Shown piece by piece: positions 13,619 through 21,604 of a stretch of DNA of 25,966 nt; the stretch's first letter is position 1; every line of letters starts with the position of its first letter. Source of the stretch: a virus. A program made the translations under genes and the position numbers. The DNA lies in the IMG/VR virus record IMGVR_UViG_3300025313_000396, positions 1 through 25,966 of that record. One strand, written 5' to 3'. The notes under the pieces are model-generated. The model searched no databases. It worked only from the letters and a program-made list of their open reading frames with translations, and was not told the DNA's origin.

Positions 13619-13905
13619 TATTTACTACCAATGGCATGTTTTGCAGTTACACGCCCGTATATTGCGAGAATGAACCCAAATAACTGAGCCAATAAGTTCG
13701 CTATCACTATCAACCTATCAACTAAGCCTACTTGCTCAATATCGGAAATACTCACAACTCCTGTCATCTGTAACCCTGTAGCTATTATCGCAATCAAGAG
13801 ACCCCACAGGGTCTTACTTAACCACCATTGTTTTGTATTCATAAACCGACTCCTCCCTATATACTTGACGATTTGCGAGACTAACCATGCGTCAAAATTT
13901 GTCAT
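13618..13905 (-). CDS. Two-TM holin
   Basis: A 95-residue protein with two hydrophobic helices (about 33-51, LWGLLIAIIATGLQMTGVV; 66-84, IVIANLLAQLFGFILAIYG) joined by a short acidic loop (SISDIEQ). The SKTLWGLLIA and LAIYGRVTA marks are typical of a common phage holin type, which permeabilises the inner membrane at a set time so the endolysin can reach peptidoglycan. Two starts are possible. ATG 13905 overlaps the previous stop (ATGA). ATG 13842 (MNTKQWWLSKT) has GGGAGGAG nine bases upstream, giving a 74-residue form. Part of the gene is exactly duplicated in inverse orientation at bases 1-109. Confidence 0.8.
   Translation of the reverse strand: MTNFDAWLVSQIVKYIGRSRFMNTKQWWLSKTLWGLLIAIIATGLQMTGVVSISDIEQVGLVDRLIVIANLLAQLFGFILAIYGRVTAKHAIGSK
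13628..13736 (-). repeat. Inverted repeat, copy B (within holin gene)
   Basis: This is the partner of bases 1-109, in opposite orientation and 109/109 identical. It covers the second transmembrane segment of the holin up to the last few codons. Because it sits in an intact gene in its expected context, this copy is probably the original one. Confidence 0.95.
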
Positions 13906-14093
13906 TCATAACTCTTAACGAAACTCACAGGATTGCCTGCAAGTTCTTCCAGTTTCTCCATCGCTTCCACTAAGTTATCGAATACGAATGATGCTGTCGT
14001 ATAGAACCGTTCTTGTTTGACCCATTCGTACTGCTTAATTAACCAACCGTTGTCGCAAGGCATCAGGTTGAAATAATAATCTTGTGGATTCAT
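13902..14093 (-). CDS. Small hypothetical protein
   Basis: A 63-residue protein, MNPQDYYFNLMPCDNGWLI..., mixed alpha/beta, ending in a helix (NLVEAMEKLEELAGN). GAGGT lies four bases before ATG 14093, and its end overlaps the holin start as ATGA. Not recognised. Confidence 0.55.
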   Translation of the reverse strand: MNPQDYYFNLMPCDNGWLIKQYEWVKQERFYTTASFVFDNLVEAMEKLEELAGNPVSFVKSYE

Positions 14094-14174
14094 GTGACCT
14101 CATATACTCCCCCCCCGCCCATCTTACTTGACGCATCTCCGTAAGACACTCCTTTCTGACAGACGGGGGAACTG
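14094..14174 (-). other. Structured, G-rich spacer
   Basis: Read on the minus strand, CCCCCGTCT at its beginning can pair with AGATGGGCGGGGG near its end. An inner TCTTAC/GTAAGA stem also forms, and the spacer includes a run of eight G (14109-14116). No convincing gene is present. It may be an mRNA structure ahead of the lysis cassette. Confidence 0.35.
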
Positions 14175-14591
14175 TTATCTTATTACCTGTATCAATGTCA
14201 GATAAACCGACATATCCCCTTCAAACTTGCCTTCATGGGTCAGGGTGTTCATATCTACAAGACCTGAAACGCCAATGGAAGTATTGAGGGAATTTAAAAG
14301 CCACACACCGCCAAACCTTTTGGCTACTTCAGAGATGTTTATACCAGCTCCAATGCCTACATAGTCGGAAACATCAGATACATCCATAGGCTTTGCATAA
14401 ACGCCCCTGATACCCACAGTGTCCAGTATTGACATAACATCAACACCGCCGCCAAAGGCAAGACCCTTGCCGAATATGTAATGAGTATCGCCGCCAAGAT
14501 TAAATGTCTCCATCTGAAATGTGTCTGCGGCCATTGCAGATACTGACATTACCAATACTGCGAATAGTGCTACGATAAGGTTTTTAAACAT
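14175..14591 (-). CDS. Exported beta-rich protein of unknown function
   Basis: A 138-residue protein with an evident signal peptide (MFKNLIVALFAVLVMSVSAMA, cleaved before ADTF). The mature 117 residues alternate hydrophobic and polar positions with many Gly (YIFGKGLAFGGGVDV, YVGIGAGINISEVA, TSIGVSGLVDM, GDMSVYLTLIQVIR), which could suit a small outer-membrane barrel or a beta sandwich; no aromatic C-terminal residue is present. AAGGAGG precedes ATG 14591, and a start-associated hairpin lies 19 bases upstream. It is placed between the tail-tip genes and the lysis cassette. A surface-modifying or superinfection-related role is only speculation. Confidence 0.6.
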   Translation of the reverse strand: MFKNLIVALFAVLVMSVSAMAADTFQMETFNLGGDTHYIFGKGLAFGGGVDVMSILDTVGIRGVYAKPMDVSDVSDYVGIGAGINISEVAKRFGGVWLLNSLNTSIGVSGLVDMNTLTHEGKFEGDMSVYLTLIQVIR

Positions 14592-14610
14592 TTAATGCCT
14601 CCTTGATTTT

Positions 14611-14625
14611 GTCCACCGAGTGGAC
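14611..14625 (-). promoter_or_regulatory. Start-associated hairpin, copy 2
   Basis: GTCCACCGAGTGGAC: six pairs around a 3-nt loop. Relative to copy 1, the C:G pair next to the loop changes at both sides (GC..GC to AC..GT), keeping the stem. On the minus strand it is flanked by AAAT and AAAAT and lies 19 bases before ATG 14591. Confidence 0.7.
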
Positions 14626-14688
14626 ATTTATACACCTATAATCAGACATTTGTTCACTAATTTACATAACATGTTGATTACGCTGATT

Positions 14689-14880
14689 TTATTGACATTT
14701 ATTGATTAGCGTCACTTCAGTTTGAAGCATTGCCAATATTCTCCTTGCTTCTGATATTGCACCAAGAATCTCTGCATAGCCCATCTCTACCTGCTTTCTC
14801 TGTGTGTCAAGTTGCTGGATTCTTTCTTCAAGTTGTTCTGTAAGACTTTTTGGTTTTATTTCTGGTGTATCTTCTGTAAT
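14689..14880 (-). CDS. 63-residue coiled-coil protein with apparent ATT start
   Basis: This fills the gap after the tip gene. AAGGAGG is followed by seven bases and then a frame beginning ATT ACA GAA: (M)TEDTPEIKPKSLTEQLEER..., ending LINKCQ. After a charged start the protein is a long amphipathic helix (SLTEQLEERIQQLD, QVEMGYAEILGAISEARRI) with heptad spacing. No ATG, GTG or TTG lies at a sensible distance from the strong Shine-Dalgarno, so the start is either ATT, rare but known for infC, or an ATG spoiled by a base error. Function unknown; a small tail-tip or lysis accessory factor is possible. Confidence 0.6.
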   Translation of the reverse strand: MTEDTPEIKPKSLTEQLEERIQQLDTQRKQVEMGYAEILGAISEARRILAMLQTEVTLINKCQ

Positions 14881-14955
14881 TTTAAATCCTCCTTGTTATT
14901 GATTTATTTGCATTTTATTATAATCCAACATGAAGATGAGATATATGTTTTCTCC

Positions 14956-17900
14956 TTATGGCACTATTGCAAAGAAATTGAAATCACGGTCATATCTTGT
15001 ACCTGTATAACTTACAATATTAGCAACAAATGACCCTGCAACAACAGATGTAGCTGCATATATTTCGGTAAGATATTCGCCAGTTAGCAAAATAACGGGG
15101 ACAGAAGCAAGTGCATTATCAAATGTTATTGTATAGTTTCCAGCACTGTTCCTATAGGCTGAAAACCCTATCCCCCTGAGTATTGTACAAGCACCATTAG
15201 TGCTACGACTTTGAACTGTCCCGAAAACGCCGTAAGCTATTTGACGATAAGTAGTACCATCTAGTATACTTCTGCCCCAGTAGTCAGTAGATCCCATTCT
15301 AACATCTATTGTACCGCCAGATGCTTCTACACCAATTGATGTACCTCCTGCACTAGACGCATAAAATCGCCCACCAGTGCCCATAGTATTTGGCCTAATA
15401 TTGACTACCTGTCCCCATACTCCATGTGTCTCCTTGGTGGATGTTGTTCTATTAGTAGCATTAACATAGGAATGCATTCCTTGATAGCTACCAGGATCAT
15501 CGTTCGGGATACGACTCAAGTCAAAAAAGGACCAGTCTGATCCAGATTCGTCTCCAATACTTGCTACAGGGATTGTATTGCTTACTAATACATCAAACCA
15601 CCGTGCTTCTTTAGTGTCAAATGACAATTCAATCCTGTCATTACCCGATGCCGCCGTCCGTATCGTATTCCCTGTGATTATTCCACCGGCAGTAATATTG
15701 TCTGCATCTAAGTTAATAACACTGATAACGCTAGCATCTATTATTCCAGCAGTAATGAAATCGGCATTAATTAATATTGTCTGTAAATAACCTCCACTTA
15801 CTATCGTACTTCCTAATTTGGATAATTCAACAACATCTTCTAAAGCCATACCGCCCAGAATAGGTTGGTCGGTGATATCGCTATTCCATGTTGCACCTAC
15901 TGTAGCATTGTCAGCAGGCTTGTTAGTGCCACCTACATTTTCCCAATTATTACTTGTAAGCGGCATAAATCTTACATTTTTAAGTTGACTATTAGGGGTA
16001 TAAAAAGATGAATCAAAATAAAATTTAAGGTTGGCAACTACGCTGGTCGTTGCTATAACAGCACCATTTTTATACCATCTAATAGTGCTTCCATCATACG
16101 ATACTGCTAAAATATCATTAGTTAAATATAAACCAATTGGACCGCCGTCAGTTCCCGATATATACCTACGCAATGTACCATCATTGACACAATACATAGC
16201 ATAATCAATGCTTGAATAACTACTATCAGTTATTGGGTCACTATTTAATCCAAACATTATATTAGCAGTATTTTGATTAGGGACAGCAATCACATATGCG
16301 CCATATGTATAACTTTCCGCACTATAGCAATCTGAATCCCAATCAAAAACTCCACCAACTTTTGTAATAATTTTATCACTAGTCACTATACAGTTTGCTC
16401 TAGCAATAAGCGTAGCATCTGGTGTGGGTGTATCAGATAAATTATCATATCCAGACCCACCAGTTATTGTCATTGACCCTTTAATTTCAAGGGATGAACC
16501 ATTCCATTCAAGATAATTATCAATATCACCCAATTCAAACTTAATCTTATCTGCATCATTATAATCAAACCCATAAATGAATCCAGCGGTATTGTCAGCA
16601 AAGTCAGTTTTACCACCCCTTACCACACAATCACCAGCGCCAGTCCTTACCAATGTTATTATCTTTGCATCTATACTTCCAGACGTTAATTTACCAACAG
16701 ATAAATTAGTTATATGTGCATCCTGAACAGCAAGTAACTGTATATAAGCAGACCCTATTACTTCATTAGCTATGGCGTTCCAAGCTAAATCGTGTGCTCC
16801 GCCTACATTTGTAGCTATAATAAATTGACCATCCATCAAAGGTAATGGCGAAACCGAATCACTGTCTGTAGGATTTTTAGCAATAGAAATATAAGATGAA
16901 TTATAAGAGCCATCTTGTTGCAATATTCCCGTCCCATCCCAATAAACGTATTTATGTGTCGTTAGTGATGTCTGCCCCCCCGCAATATTATATTTTTTAC
17001 CATCATAATAAAGTTGATGATTAATCCATGAAATATGGCCAGCGGATGGAGAATTATTTGTCCAAGAATCGCCTTCTAAAATAGGTATCTTCGTGAATAT
17101 CTTAGATGATGTTATTGCAAAGTCATTTATGTCTGTTGATTGGATATTAAGTCCTTGAGAAATCCCCTGAACAGTCAAGCTCTGATTGCCCTCACCAAAC
17201 GTGTCTACGGCTTTAATATAATAATTATACTGAACGCCTTCACTTCCATAATGCCCGTAACTTGGATGTGCTACAAAGGCAACCTTAACGGTATCAACAT
17301 AAACATTATAGCCAATTAAGTCCGTATCTGTTACTGCTGTCCACGATAAGTAGACGAATTCCATAAAGTTAGAAGCATTAAGTCCTGCCGGTGCTGATGG
17401 GGCAGAATTGGAACCGGATGTATTTTGTGCACTTTCCTGATTAAGTAAGTCTATGGCTTTAACTGTGAAATATAATAATCTAATTGGCGTTCCACCATTA
17501 TCCGACTTATTGCTTTCATATGTATAATTATAATTCGGGTCTTGTGTACTCTCATTCCTCAATAGAACTGTCCTATTGCTATCAGAATAAACAAATACCT
17601 TATATTCTTTTAAGTCATTGTCATATAGCGGTGTCCAGCTAAGTCTACAATCCTTGCCTGTAAAATCAACGGTAATAGCACCTAAACTTGGGGCTGTATT
17701 ACTCATAGCCTGTGAACCAGCCGTAGCTGAATAATTCCCTGATGTATCGCGTGCCTTTATGTAAAATGTATACGATGCTTGAGTAGGATTTTGTAAGGTG
17801 AACTTATCGCCAAGACCTTGATAAATAAGATTGGAATCAACAGTTCCCCAATTGGCATTATTGAGCCGTATCTCATAAAAACTTATATCTCTATCGGCTA

Positions 17901-20900
17901 TTGGCGTCCATGTAAGAACCACCGTATTCCCAAATGTAGCTCCTGAAAACGACACATTAGATGGCAATGAAACCTTGCCCTGTATAGTAATATCTGCCTT
18001 GCTTGCATCTACTATAGACTGAGCTATACCATATAAGCTAACCGATACAATAGCTACCTTGTAGGTCAATTTACTTAAATTCTCTATAATAAAACTACTT
18101 CTAGCTTCACCCTTATACTCCCAAAAGGCTCCTGCACTGTCAGATAGGTATATTTTAGCCCTATCATATTCTGAGGCGTTCTGTGTTGAATTCATAAATG
18201 GGACTGCATCGCCTGTAGATGAAATAGTATTTAATAGCACTTGGTCAGCAGGTATAGGTATGTTGACCTGACGTTTTTCTTGACCAAGTGTAGTCCCAAC
18301 ATAAACCCCCGCATGAGTTACATTCATCGGGAATTGCGGTACAGTAATTGTCATTTCGCTTGTGGAGCCAGTCGTAACTATGGAAACATAATCAGAGGCT
18401 AATGTTTCACCACCTTCACCTATCCATGTATATTTACAATAATATGTTCCCGCGGGTATAGACCCACCAGTTTCAGTTACAGTTACTATAGGTAAAATAG
18501 AAGGGTTATCAACAATTGTTGGCGGGTTCCAAGATATAAGAATCGTATTAATCTTGGTACCGTCACCAGGGTCTATAGTTAATTCTTTAAGTGTTAAATC
18601 AGTGACAGAATCGGGTATTTGCAAGGGGTTTTTAAGGCTCGAATACTTTATTACCTCTACAGCATCACCAGTATCTGAATATATTGAAGCGTTGTCCTCT
18701 ATGGCAGTTATTTGCCTTTCCTGAATACCATCCCTATTTATTGACAGAATCCTATATGGCTTTGTAACGCTGCCTGACTCCCCGAAGGTATATATACCAT
18801 CAACGGGAGGAACAGAAGTGAAATTTGAGGTCATTACGAGCGAATACGGGGGTATGCTATTGGTATTATGAACTGTTCTTTCTTCTATCGTATCATCGGT
18901 TAACATTACCCTGACTTTATAGGTCTTTCCAGTATCTATACTTATTGGTGTATCTATGGTAATTGAATTTATAGTTGATGCCTTAATCCTACCTGACGCA
19001 AGTCCGTATGCAAGGACATCGTGAGAGAAATCTATTACATCTCCTGCCTCGCAAGCTATAGCATCAAGTCCAGCCTTAAATTGTATACTCTCTTTAATGT
19101 ATTTAGATTGATTTAAGAAGAACCTACCCATCCTAACAGCCTGAGAACGTCTCGTGATACCTATTAAATTGAATGTCTGAGCACGCTCCATTCCGCCAAG
19201 TGGCACATCGTAAATCATCACTTCACTTAATCGAGCATTTGCATCATTTCTATCAGGGTAGGTTATCTTGGCCACATTAAATCTATCTGTAGCAGAAGTG
19301 TAGTTTATTGAAAGGGAATTCTCTATAATATTCCCCATAGTAAATAACTGAACAGAATTTTCTGCTTTATTAATCTTTATCTTAAACTGATTCTCTGCCC
19401 ATACAGCAAATCCCCTGAACGTAGACAGGATTCTTTCTATAACATTACGTGCATCATCCTGTGAATCTATAACTATGTCTAATTGGAATCTCTTTTCGGT
19501 TCCACCTTGACCATTATCTACCTTGGTATCACAATATTTAGCCAATAGCCTTAAGTCTGTATCGTTTAAGGTAGATTGAAAATAAGATTTTAAGCCGTAA
19601 TGGTCATTATTTATCAGGTCTCTTAGGCACCAGATTGGGTTATCTGTCCATTGAGATACAAACAATGAAGCATCCGTACATACAGTTCCGGCAGCATTGC
19701 CATTCCATTCAGCATCTAACACGTAATTAGACCCATTCCAATAAGTTAAATAATATGGTACGGTCACACTACTTATTGTCAATTTAGGGACTTCAACTAA
19801 TTTGCCTTCAATTTCAAATAAAGCATTTGGGATTGTACCCGACGATTGCTCATTAGCTTGAATCCTTAAATAGGCCATAGCTGTATTTGGATAATTATGT
19901 GATTCAGATACATATTCCTGTAGTCCAACCCACCATACATCACCAAATGTTGCCACGCTATCTGGATTTGCTGAAGTCTTCACAACCTTGACTTCGTATT
20001 GACCTTCAGCTACATCTAATCTTATAGATTGCTTGAATGGATTGTTGTTTTTAATCTTTATTGTCTTGGTCTTAGGAATCCATGTGCTGTCACCAACTTT
20101 CCTATAACTAACTGTCAAATCTACCTGCCATGTAGAAAATTTGCCATCGGTTATTTGATATAATCCACCGGGAAATGACAATACTAATATCAGTGCATTA
20201 ATGTCTTGATTTTGCGTTGTAACTACTAATGGAGATGAATCATTAGATATGGCATTATAGGCTACGGCATTTTGCGTAACAACATTATCAAATATAGGAT
20301 TAGCTACTTGATAATTTGAGCCTAGGGTATAATCAAATACATAATAATCGTGCCCGTAATTATTAAGAGGATTATTATTTAATCTAATCTTTCCTTGGTC
20401 TATTGATTTTATTTCACCCTCAGATAATGCAAATGTCAAATATTGGACATCTTTATGCCCAACAACATTTTCTGTATCTTGTGAATTCTCATGGGCTGAA
20501 TAGATGATATCATAATGCTGTGCTACCTTAATTACATCTATTGAACCTTGCGTAAAACCACCTTGCGGAATAATCGCCTCTATCTTTATATCGTATTGCT
20601 TATTATATAAATTCCTTTCAGGATTAATTATTGTCACTTCACTTTTTCGTGAATAAGTGAATTTATCCCCGGCTACAATCCAGCTTGGGCCTCCAGTTAC
20701 CTTGTAAGATATTTTATAATAAACAGAGTATTGAGTTCCCCATTCATCGGGTAGGACGAAGTAATATGACTTTAATTTGATTTTAATGCCACGTGATACG
20801 TTGTCAGTTCTTATAATATTTTCGTAATTGTTCCACGGTTCATCTATTTTAGATGGAGTTATTACCTCCCACTTTGTGGCGTAGATATTAACCGTGTCAG

Positions 20901-21228
20901 TCCAAGCATTGATTATATTGCCACCAACCGTTACCCGGCCATAACACAATGGGACTGGTAGAGATACATCAGAAACAGTCTGCGGACCATCCCATGAATA
21001 GGTAGGTGAACCAGCCAATGCACTATCGCCGATAGCGCCAAATGCCTTCTTAAAGGCTTTCATGGCTTGTCTTTGCTGGTATTTACCTTCCTGAAAACCA
21101 GTGATAGCTGAACCAGCTAGTACAGCGAGCATCCCTAATTTACCTAGTGCAAAGGCACCAAATCCAGAAGCAACAGCTGCAATAGTTAATATCGTAGACG
21201 CCCAACCCCAGCCACTCTTTTTAGCCAT
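14956..21228 (-). CDS. Tail tip / host-specificity protein (J-like) with FN3 domains
   Basis: 2090 residues. The first 45 are small and hydrophobic (ILTIAAVASGFGAFALGKLGMLAVLAGSA), as in many TipJ-type proteins. LPVPLCYGRVTVGGNI at about 90 and LSEGEIKSIDQGKIRLNN near 270 are tip-attachment marks. Beta domains reach about 870, then FN3-like domains at about 870-1370 (PSNVSFSGATFGNTVVLTWTP, GKDCRLSWTPL, EFVYLSWTAVTDTDLIGYNVYV). Next comes a central-fibre stretch (IDAKIITLVRTGAGD...WNGSSLEIKGS, about 1500-1600), a lectin-like insert (about 1600-1760, IGLYLTNDILAVSYDG, IRWYKNGAV), NKPADNATVGATWN, and a C-terminal fibre region ending NFFAIVP. It caps the tail and contacts the receptor. ATG 21228 overlaps the NlpC/P60 gene by 8 bases. 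Confidence 0.85.
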   Translation of the reverse strand: MAKKSGWGWASTILTIAAVASGFGAFALGKLGMLAVLAGSAITGFQEGKYQQRQAMKAFKKAFGAIGDSALAGSPTYSWDGPQTVSDVSLPVPLCYGRVTVGGNIINAWTDTVNIYATKWEVITPSKIDEPWNNYENIIRTDNVSRGIKIKLKSYYFVLPDEWGTQYSVYYKISYKVTGGPSWIVAGDKFTYSRKSEVTIINPERNLYNKQYDIKIEAIIPQGGFTQGSIDVIKVAQHYDIIYSAHENSQDTENVVGHKDVQYLTFALSEGEIKSIDQGKIRLNNNPLNNYGHDYYVFDYTLGSNYQVANPIFDNVVTQNAVAYNAISNDSSPLVVTTQNQDINALILVLSFPGGLYQITDGKFSTWQVDLTVSYRKVGDSTWIPKTKTIKIKNNNPFKQSIRLDVAEGQYEVKVVKTSANPDSVATFGDVWWVGLQEYVSESHNYPNTAMAYLRIQANEQSSGTIPNALFEIEGKLVEVPKLTISSVTVPYYLTYWNGSNYVLDAEWNGNAAGTVCTDASLFVSQWTDNPIWCLRDLINNDHYGLKSYFQSTLNDTDLRLLAKYCDTKVDNGQGGTEKRFQLDIVIDSQDDARNVIERILSTFRGFAVWAENQFKIKINKAENSVQLFTMGNIIENSLSINYTSATDRFNVAKITYPDRNDANARLSEVMIYDVPLGGMERAQTFNLIGITRRSQAVRMGRFFLNQSKYIKESIQFKAGLDAIACEAGDVIDFSHDVLAYGLASGRIKASTINSITIDTPISIDTGKTYKVRVMLTDDTIEERTVHNTNSIPPYSLVMTSNFTSVPPVDGIYTFGESGSVTKPYRILSINRDGIQERQITAIEDNASIYSDTGDAVEVIKYSSLKNPLQIPDSVTDLTLKELTIDPGDGTKINTILISWNPPTIVDNPSILPIVTVTETGGSIPAGTYYCKYTWIGEGGETLASDYVSIVTTGSTSEMTITVPQFPMNVTHAGVYVGTTLGQEKRQVNIPIPADQVLLNTISSTGDAVPFMNSTQNASEYDRAKIYLSDSAGAFWEYKGEARSSFIIENLSKLTYKVAIVSVSLYGIAQSIVDASKADITIQGKVSLPSNVSFSGATFGNTVVLTWTPIADRDISFYEIRLNNANWGTVDSNLIYQGLGDKFTLQNPTQASYTFYIKARDTSGNYSATAGSQAMSNTAPSLGAITVDFTGKDCRLSWTPLYDNDLKEYKVFVYSDSNRTVLLRNESTQDPNYNYTYESNKSDNGGTPIRLLYFTVKAIDLLNQESAQNTSGSNSAPSAPAGLNASNFMEFVYLSWTAVTDTDLIGYNVYVDTVKVAFVAHPSYGHYGSEGVQYNYYIKAVDTFGEGNQSLTVQGISQGLNIQSTDINDFAITSSKIFTKIPILEGDSWTNNSPSAGHISWINHQLYYDGKKYNIAGGQTSLTTHKYVYWDGTGILQQDGSYNSSYISIAKNPTDSDSVSPLPLMDGQFIIATNVGGAHDLAWNAIANEVIGSAYIQLLAVQDAHITNLSVGKLTSGSIDAKIITLVRTGAGDCVVRGGKTDFADNTAGFIYGFDYNDADKIKFELGDIDNYLEWNGSSLEIKGSMTITGGSGYDNLSDTPTPDATLIARANCIVTSDKIITKVGGVFDWDSDCYSAESYTYGAYVIAVPNQNTANIMFGLNSDPITDSSYSSIDYAMYCVNDGTLRRYISGTDGGPIGLYLTNDILAVSYDGSTIRWYKNGAVIATTSVVANLKFYFDSSFYTPNSQLKNVRFMPLTSNNWENVGGTNKPADNATVGATWNSDITDQPILGGMALEDVVELSKLGSTIVSGGYLQTILINADFITAGIIDASVISVINLDADNITAGGIITGNTIRTAASGNDRIELSFDTKEARWFDVLVSNTIPVASIGDESGSDWSFFDLSRIPNDDPGSYQGMHSYVNATNRTTSTKETHGVWGQVVNIRPNTMGTGGRFYASSAGGTSIGVEASGGTIDVRMGSTDYWGRSILDGTTYRQIAYGVFGTVQSRSTNGACTILRGIGFSAYRNSAGNYTITFDNALASVPVILLTGEYLTEIYAATSVVAGSFVANIVSYTGTRYDRDFNFFAIVP

Positions 21229-21604
21229 GTCTTAAAACACCTCGATATCTTCGCTCTAGATACTTATTGTTATATTTTGAAATAATTACGCCGGTTGTGT
21301 CCAAAAAATGGAATATCTCGTTGTTGCCGATATATAACCCTACGTGGTCTATACCCTGACCATGAAAGTCATATAGGAGTATGTCGTTTAATTCGGGTTC
21401 TTTATTTGTAATTGTCCATTCAGTAAGGAATCGGCAATTACCCATGTCGGGAAATGGTATATATTTGACATTGCATACAAACCTTAGTAGGCTTATGCAA
21501 TCAAAATCTTTTCTGCCTATCAAGCTATAAATAATATCTGCCCCCGATACCAACACCTGGGAATGCCCCCCAACGCACTCTATTGTTATGATTCTCGCAT
21601 CCAT
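21221..21604 (-). CDS. NlpC/P60-type tail-tip peptidase (K-like)
   Basis: Up to 127 residues. Catalytic Cys is C36 in KDFDCISLLRF, and the histidine is H87 in GQGIDHVGLYIGNNEIFHF, preceded by NDILLYDF, the standard papain-like NlpC/P60 order Cys, then xDxxLxxxxxxxxHVGxYxG. Tail-associated members hydrolyse peptidoglycan peptides during DNA injection. It lies between the L-like and J-like genes exactly as in lambda (K) and gene transfer agents. The start is uncertain: ATG 21604 gives an 80-base overlap with the L-like gene and has no clear ribosome binding site. A start nearer the L-like stop (for example TTG just after it) would leave only about 12 residues before Cys36. Confidence 0.75.
   Translation of the reverse strand: MDARIITIECVGGHSQVLVSGADIIYSLIGRKDFDCISLLRFVCNVKYIPFPDMGNCRFLTEWTITNKEPELNDILLYDFHGQGIDHVGLYIGNNEIFHFLDTTGVIISKYNNKYLERRYRGVLRHG

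Noticed and set aside
14109-14116. Run of eight C (and similar runs at 374-381 and near 16974) as phase-variable tracts
   Set aside because: The first is outside coding sequence and the others are single tracts without a clear on/off frame. They are more likely sequencing hazards.
14060-14133. 33-codon minus-strand ORF starting MRQVRWAGGEYM across the G-rich spacer
   Set aside because: The nearest AGGAG is about 12 bases from the ATG, and most of the frame overlaps the well-supported 13902-14093 gene. Best read as part of a structured spacer.
14175-14591. Outer-membrane porin-like barrel as a firm call for the exported 138-residue protein
   Set aside because: The strand pattern is suggestive but the C-terminal residue is Arg, not aromatic, and length is short; left as unknown function.
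14626-14688. A minus-strand promoter between the coiled-coil gene and the exported-protein gene
   Set aside because: The best -35/-10 pair (GTGAAC, TATAAA) has about 19 bases spacing and poor -35 match. Not stronger than chance in AT-rich DNA.
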